Below are positions 60,771-64,000 of a stretch of 64,000 nucleotides of DNA, piece by piece. A program made the position numbers and the translations under genes. This DNA is from Sporomusaceae bacterium (GTDB taxonomy: Bacteria > Bacillota > Negativicutes > Sporomusales > UBA7701): NCBI GenBank assembly GCA_031460455.1, contig JAVKTQ010000001.1:124001-188000 (forward strand), written 5' to 3'. Below the pieces are notes generated by a model that saw only the letters and a program-made list of their open reading frames with translations, was not told the DNA's origin and did not search any database. Each line of letters begins with the position of its first letter. The stretch's first letter is position 1.

Positions 60771-61180
60771 ACATCATCTACCACGCGAAGCGGCCCTACC
60801 TGCCGCTGCTGGCCTGTGCCCTTCACCTCGGCCTTGATAATGAGGCCGAGCCTTTTTTGCCTGCAAACCTACAGCGCGACTGGCGGACTGAGCCCCTCCT
60901 CGTCGCCGGCCGCGATGGCGCCGGAGCCTGCATATGTTGCCTCGCGCACGGGCGGCACAGCGGTCTATACCGGCGGACGCTGGCCGGCATGGCCGGCATA
61001 TTTTCCTTCTCCCTCGCCTGGGTCGACCTCGACCGGGAGATTGCCGCCCGCGGCCTGCCCGCGCAGCTATGCGTCCTTCTGGCCGACCGCTGGCCGGCCG
61101 CCTTCGGTCGACGGTTCCGGCCGCGCATCCTCGCCGCCCTGCGCTCCAGTCTGCTCACCAGCCGGGAGGGCTGCCGTTGA
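60767..61180 (+). CDS. DUF3189-like protein, divergent copy
   Basis: The 137-residue product begins MNIIYHAKRPYLPLLACALH, parallel to the start of the next gene (MNIIYYCFAGAHASVVASAI), and has a similar hydrophobic/helical layout, so it is a diverged tandem paralogue. It retains CICCLAHGRHSGL but lacks the later conserved segments of DUF3189. It overlaps spoIIP by 4 bp and the next gene by 4 bp. Function unknown. Confidence 0.65.
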   Translation: MNIIYHAKRPYLPLLACALHLGLDNEAEPFLPANLQRDWRTEPLLVAGRDGAGACICCLAHGRHSGLYRRTLAGMAGIFSFSLAWVDLDREIAARGLPAQLCVLLADRWPAAFGRRFRPRILAALRSSLLTSREGCR

Positions 61181-61635
61181 ACATCATCTACTACTGCTTC
61201 GCCGGCGCCCACGCCTCAGTCGTCGCCAGCGCCATCCACTGCGGCCTCCTGCCCGCCGACCGCGTCCCCGCCTACGGCGAATTCGTCGCCCTGCCGTACT
61301 ACGACCGGACCGCTCCCCGGCTCATCGGCAGCCCCTACCTCATGGGGCAGGACGAATACGGTCACAGCGTCTACTTCCTGGGCCTGTGGGACCAGCGCCA
61401 GCCCCTCATGGCCGCGGCCCAAGCGCTGCTCGCCACCGCCGGCGTCGACGAACAGGACCGCCTCTTCCAGGACGCCTTCCCGCTCATCAACTTTTCCACC
61501 AAACTCGGCGGCCTGCTCTCCAAACGCTACCGTCTCACCAACATCGGCAGGCGGATGACCGTCTGGGGCATGCAGCGGCAGTACCCGGCCTTCGTAGCCA
61601 TGGTCGCGGACGTCAAAAATAGATTACGCCAGTGA
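61177..61635 (+). CDS. DUF3189 family protein
   Basis: The 152-residue protein begins MNIIYYCFAGAHASVVASAI and continues with LPYYDRTAPRLIGSPYLMGQ and DEYGHSVYFLG, the DUF3189 pattern seen in many spore formers. Function unknown. The start is TTG 61177, overlapping the stop of the divergent copy, with GGGAGGG 6 bp upstream. spoIIP and both DUF3189 genes form one coupled group. Confidence 0.82.
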   Translation: MNIIYYCFAGAHASVVASAIHCGLLPADRVPAYGEFVALPYYDRTAPRLIGSPYLMGQDEYGHSVYFLGLWDQRQPLMAAAQALLATAGVDEQDRLFQDAFPLINFSTKLGGLLSKRYRLTNIGRRMTVWGMQRQYPAFVAMVADVKNRLRQ

Positions 61636-61744
61636 GGGCAGATTGGCCGTTTTTTTCCGTCCGGCAGGAAAAGCCTGCAAAAGACGGAATACATAGTAAA
61701 GGCCGAATCAAACGAGCCGCCCCTACCAGAGGTGAGAAAAAACT

Positions 61745-63049
61745 TTGACCAAAGGAACCATCAGCCGGGTTACCGACGGCAGCATCGCCGCCGAACTGGG
61801 GCTTCTCCCCGGCGACGCCCTGTTAGCCGTCAACGATAAACCCGTCAGCGACATAATCGACCTCAGCTTCGCGCTGGCCGACGAATACGTAGAGCTCCTC
61901 GTGAAGCGGCAGAGCGGCGAAGAGGAGCTTTTCGCCGTCGAAAAGGACTACGACCAGGACCTCGGGCTGGAATTCGACAGCGCCGTCTTCGACCGTGTCC
62001 GCCCCTGCGCCAACAAATGCGTCTTTTGCTTTGTCGACCAAATGCCCCCCGGCATGCGGGAAAGCCTCTACATCAAAGACGACGACTACCGGCTCTCCTT
62101 CCTCTACGGCAACTTCATCACCCTCACAAACCTCGCCCCGCGCGACCTCGCCCGCATCCGTCGCCTCCACCTGTCGCCCCTCTACGTCTCCGTCCACGCC
62201 ACCGACGGCGAAATCCGCGCCATGCTGCTCGGCAACAAGCGCGCCCAAGACATATTGGGCCGCCTCAAAGACCTCACGGCCGCCGGCATCGAGCTTCACA
62301 CCCAGGTCGTGCTCTGCCCCGGCCTCAATGACGGCCCTGTCCTAGAGCGCACCATCGCCGACCTCTACGCCCTCGCCCCCAGCGTCCTCTCCCTCGCCAT
62401 CGTGCCCGTCGGCCTAACCCGCCACCGGGAAAAATGTCAGCCCCTGCGCGGCTTCACCCCCGCAGAAGCCACCGGCGTCATCGCTGCCGTCGCCGCCTGG
62501 CAGCGCCGCTGCCGGGCCGAAACAGGCGCCTCCTTCGTCTACCTCGCCGACGAATTCTACCTCGCCTGCGGCCAGCCCATCCCCGAATACGACCACTACG
62601 ACGGCTTCCCCCAGCTCGAGAACGGCGTCGGCATCGTCCGCTCCTTCCTCGCCGAATGGGATGAGACCGCTGTTACAAGTGAAGGCTACTCCGTTCCACG
62701 GCACATCGACGTCGTCTGCGGCGTATCGGCCGCCGCCGTCCTTGCCCCCTTGGCGGCGGGCCTTTCCCTGCCCAACCTCACCGTCAACATCCTCCCTGTC
62801 GTCAACGCCTTCTTCGGCCCTGCCGTCACCGTCACCGGCCTCCTCACCGGCGCCGACATCATCGCCGCCCTCAAAGCCGCCGACCGGCCGCAAGGCGGCG
62901 TCATCATCCCCGGCGTCGCTCTCAGGAAAGGCGAAAACATCTTCCTCGACGGCCTCACCCCTGAAGACATCGCGCGGGCCAGCGGCCGCCCCGTGCGCAT
63001 CGCCCACTTCGCCGCCGATCTCAAACAGCAGCTTGCTGCCTGGAGGTAA
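61745..63049 (+). CDS. DUF512 family radical-SAM-like protein with N-terminal PDZ
   Basis: The 434-residue protein has a PDZ-like N-terminus (ELGLLPGDALLAVNDKPVSD), a radical SAM cysteine motif C-x3-C-x2-C in RPCANKCVFCFVDQMP near residues 82-97, and a C-terminal DUF512 domain. The family is widespread in spore-forming anaerobes and its reaction is unknown. TTG 61745 follows GAGGTGAG. It is followed after 1 bp by cobO and then der, the usual clostridial neighbours. Confidence 0.88.
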   Translation: MTKGTISRVTDGSIAAELGLLPGDALLAVNDKPVSDIIDLSFALADEYVELLVKRQSGEEELFAVEKDYDQDLGLEFDSAVFDRVRPCANKCVFCFVDQMPPGMRESLYIKDDDYRLSFLYGNFITLTNLAPRDLARIRRLHLSPLYVSVHATDGEIRAMLLGNKRAQDILGRLKDLTAAGIELHTQVVLCPGLNDGPVLERTIADLYALAPSVLSLAIVPVGLTRHREKCQPLRGFTPAEATGVIAAVAAWQRRCRAETGASFVYLADEFYLACGQPIPEYDHYDGFPQLENGVGIVRSFLAEWDETAVTSEGYSVPRHIDVVCGVSAAAVLAPLAAGLSLPNLTVNILPVVNAFFGPAVTVTGLLTGADIIAALKAADRPQGGVIIPGVALRKGENIFLDGLTPEDIARASGRPVRIAHFAADLKQQLAAWR

Positions 63050-63050
63050 C

Positions 63051-63575
63051 ATGAAAGACCTCGGCCTCATCCAAGTGTATACCGGCAACGGCAAAGGAAA
63101 AACTACAGCTAGCCTCGGCCTGGCCTTCCGGGCCTCGGGCCACGGCTTTAAAGTCTGCATGCTCCAGTTCATGAAAGACTGCGCCGAATACGGCGAAGCC
63201 AAAGCCGCCTGTCTGCTGCCCGGCTTCGTCCTCCTCCAGGTCGGTCGCAACGACTTCGTCGACCTCGCCAACCCCGACCCCATCGACATAGAGCTTGCCC
63301 AAAAAGGCTGGGAGCGGGCCAAAGCCGTCATCGACTCCGGCGACTACGACATCGTCATCCTCGACGAAATAAACGTCGCCATGGCCTGCGGCCTCCTCGC
63401 CGCCGACGACGTTGCAGCCTTCCTCACCGCCGCCCGGCGCAGCGTCGAAATCATCCTCACCGGCCGCTACGCGCCGCCGGAAATAATCGCCGTCGCCCAC
63501 CTCGTCACCGACATGCAGGAAGTGAAACACCCCTACCATAGCGGCGTCAAGGCCCGCCAGGGCATAGACTACTGA
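63051..63575 (+). CDS. cobO: Cob(I)yrinic acid a,c-diamide adenosyltransferase
   Basis: The 174-residue CobO/BtuR-type enzyme adenosylates corrinoids. The P-loop [17 protein letters not shown] is at residues 9-25, then KVCMLQFMK and the Walker-B-like [13 protein letters not shown] 63051 follows TGGAGGTA; the longer open frame upstream is the shadow of the DUF512 gene. No other cobalamin gene is near, so it may serve salvage. Confidence 0.92.
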   Translation: MKDLGLIQVYTGNGKGKTTASLGLAFRASGHGFKVCMLQFMKDCAEYGEAKAACLLPGFVLLQVGRNDFVDLANPDPIDIELAQKGWERAKAVIDSGDYDIVILDEINVAMACGLLAADDVAAFLTAARRSVEIILTGRYAPPEIIAVAHLVTDMQEVKHPYHSGVKARQGIDY

Positions 63576-63598
63576 AGCAACGCGAAAAGGTGATGACA

Positions 63599-64000
63599 AT
63601 GAGCAAACCGATCGTAGCCATAGTCGGCCGGCCCAATGTCGGCAAATCCACCCTCTTCAACCGCATCGCCCAGAAGCGCGTCTCCATCGTCGAAGACATC
63701 CCCGGCGTCACCAGGGATCGCATCTACATGGACGCCGAATGGCTCGGCCACGAATTCACCATGATCGACACCGGCGGCATCGAAATCGAATCCGCCGATA
63801 AAATCCTCACCTCCATGCGTCACCAGGCCAAGCTCGCCATCGAAGAATCCGACGCCGTCCTCTTCGTCGTCGACGCCAAGGCCGGGCTGACCGCGGCCGA
63901 CGAAGAAGTCGGCCTCATCCTCAAGAGCGCCCACAAACCCGTCCTGCTCGCCGTCAACAAAGTCGACAGCGCTAAAGACGAAGCCGAAATATACGAATTC
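63599..64000 (+). CDS. der: Ribosome-associated GTPase Der (EngA), 3'-truncated by the window edge
   Basis: Only the first 134 codons are present. The first GTPase domain shows G1 [12 protein letters not shown], the T in [10 protein letters not shown]3 DTGG and G4 VNKVD. Der has two tandem GTPase domains and acts in 50S subunit assembly; the second domain lies beyond the window. ATG 63599 is chosen with AAAAGGTGA upstream; ATG 63593 is also possible. Confidence 0.95.
   Translation, partial: MSKPIVAIVGRPNVGKSTLFNRIAQKRVSIVEDIPGVTRDRIYMDAEWLGHEFTMIDTGGIEIESADKILTSMRHQAKLAIEESDAVLFVVDAKAGLTAADEEVGLILKSAHKPVLLAVNKVDSAKDEAEIYEF

Noticed and set aside
61655-61715. Inverted repeats between the DUF3189 and DUF512 genes
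   Set aside because: CCGTC/GACGG and GCAGG/CCTGC can pair, but the T run precedes the stem and the structure is weak.
1-64000. CRISPR arrays, tRNA or rRNA genes, insertion sequences
   Set aside because: No repeat-spacer pattern, cloverleaf or rRNA sequence and no transposase was seen on either strand.

Overview
The window is 64 kb of GC-rich, almost fully coding DNA from the chromosome of an endospore-forming Firmicute. The inference rests on a dense set of sporulation genes: spo0A, spoIVB, spoIIM, spoIIAA-AB-sigF, a spoVA operon, spmAB, spoIIP and ytfJ. High GC, frequent GTG/TTG starts, the IspH-S1 fusion and the gene order fit an anaerobic Negativicutes (Sporomusaceae-like) or a related clostridial lineage. 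I cannot fix the genus. No rRNA, tRNA, transposase, prophage or CRISPR array was seen.

Layout. (1) 1-11.4 kb, the classical Firmicute block: xseA(partial)-xseB-ispA-PAP2-like-dxs-tlyA-nadK-ytqB-like-argR-recN-spoIVB-spo0A. (2) 11.4-15.2 kb: a P-loop ATPase, a tiny divergent minus-strand gene, a Nudix hydrolase, an EndoQ-like nuclease, spoIIM and a small membrane protein. (3) 15.2-31.6 kb, a second classical block: xerD-deoB-pdp-spoVB-dacF-spoIIAA-spoIIAB-sigF, a small membrane ORF, dodecin, spoVAC-AD-AEb, two unknown genes, spoVAEa-spoVAF, a convergent lipoprotein, and lysA behind a lysine riboswitch. (4) 31.7-37.4 kb: nucleotidyltransferase, site-2 protease, trpS, scpAB, DUF2953, ytfJ and a ferritin-like gene. 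(5) 37.5-43 kb: a second dacF-like gene, spmAB, an uncharacterised flavoprotein/iron-sulfur pair, and rluB. (6) 43-48.7 kb: BaiN-like flavoprotein, aroF-aroA-cmk-plsC. (7) 48.6-55.6 kb: a LytS/LytTR two-component system followed by two near-identical CstA-family carriers. (8) 55.6-64 kb: ispH-S1 fusion, fni, DUF1614, spoIIP, two DUF3189 genes, a DUF512 radical-SAM protein, cobO and the start of der.

How the genes connect. dxs, ispH, fni and ispA give four steps of non-mevalonate isoprenoid synthesis. spo0A, the spoIIA operon, spoIVB, spoIIM/spoIIP and spoVA cover sporulation from initiation through engulfment, sigma-K-type signalling and dipicolinate uptake. The LytS/LytTR pair and the cstA genes form a probable pyruvate- or peptide-uptake module resembling E. 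coli BtsSR/BtsT. Both cstA promoters carry the same phased array of CGTT-type half-sites (21 bp, then 42 bp), which is the strongest new regulatory observation here.

The most interesting loci are the duplicated LytTR-type promoters, the flavoprotein/PyrK-like pair with an eight-cysteine N-terminus, two unknown genes inside the spoVA operon, a terminator hairpin inside the 3' end of the spoIVB frame, a nested RNA structure in front of spoIVB, and a 42-residue gene divergent from the Nudix gene.
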